Origin: Lachnospiraceae bacterium
GTDB taxonomy: Bacteria; Bacillota_A; Clostridia; Lachnospirales; Lachnospiraceae
Length of the DNA: 30,664 nucleotides
Assembly (NCBI GenBank): GCA_009774465.1
Contig: VSNT01000030.1
Location: forward strand, 1 to 30,664
Direction of reading: 5' to 3'
This document shows, piece by piece, positions 30,656-30,664 of the stretch. The notes below the pieces were generated by a model that was given only the letters and a program-made list of their open reading frames with translations, did no database searches and had not been told where the DNA came from. The number at the start of each line of letters is the position of its first letter. The first letter of the stretch is position 1. Position numbers and translations under genes: made by a program.

Positions 30656-30664
30656 CTTCACACC

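Overview
The window looks like chromosomal DNA of an anaerobic gut Firmicute, most likely Lachnospiraceae or a related Clostridia. The basis is strong AGGAGG-type ribosome binding sites, TTGACA/TATAAT-type promoters, a sugar ABC transporter encoded without its own ATPase, and families typical of that group (GH116, DUF3990/DUF3791, Rpn, RhiA-like). The species cannot be read from the sequence. No rRNA, tRNA, CRISPR array or insertion sequence was seen.

Region 1 (1-17817, all minus strand) is a toxin/surface-protein locus. In the direction of transcription it holds: an endonuclease/exonuclease/phosphatase-fold protein; a RhiA-like protein; a short winged-helix/BTAD regulator; a second RhiA-like protein about four-fifths identical to the first; a 1323-residue GLUG-FN3-LRR protein with a nearly perfect 1056-bp internal duplication; a 3514-residue protein with 18 FN3 domains, a long YD/Rhs core and a variable C-terminal toxin-like tip; and the start of a probable immunity gene running off the left edge. 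A nearly identical 61/62-bp promoter block precedes both the nuclease gene and the second RhiA-like gene. The locus therefore looks like two co-regulated transcription units, perhaps controlled by the BTAD protein encoded between them.

Region 2 (17818-21170) holds modules of toxin-antitoxin or genome-conflict type: a class II Fic AMPylase (plus strand), a convergent three-gene overlapping cassette built around a DUF3990 ADP-ribosyltransferase-like protein (minus strand), and an Rpn-family PD-(D/E)XK nuclease (plus strand).

Region 3 (21200-28630) is a carbohydrate locus. The operon GH116 hydrolase - substrate-binding lipoprotein - MalF-type permease - MalG-type permease is transcribed leftward. 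Divergent from it is a GntR-type regulator fused to a cytoplasmic solute-binding-protein-like domain. The shared intergenic region has overlapping divergent promoters and two copies of a palindromic operator built on TTGTTCGAATAA. The likely logic is that the regulator senses an oligosaccharide or glycoside, the transporter imports it and the cytoplasmic GH116 enzyme cleaves it.

Region 4 (28637-30664, minus strand) is a two-gene unit: an OLD/RecF-like AAA ATPase followed 9 bp later by a small protein with a PD-(D/E)XK signature (D65, E85-x-K87). I do not recognise the pair as a named system; it is a candidate defence module. Together regions 1, 2 and 4 make the window an accessory conflict island with a carbohydrate operon inside it.
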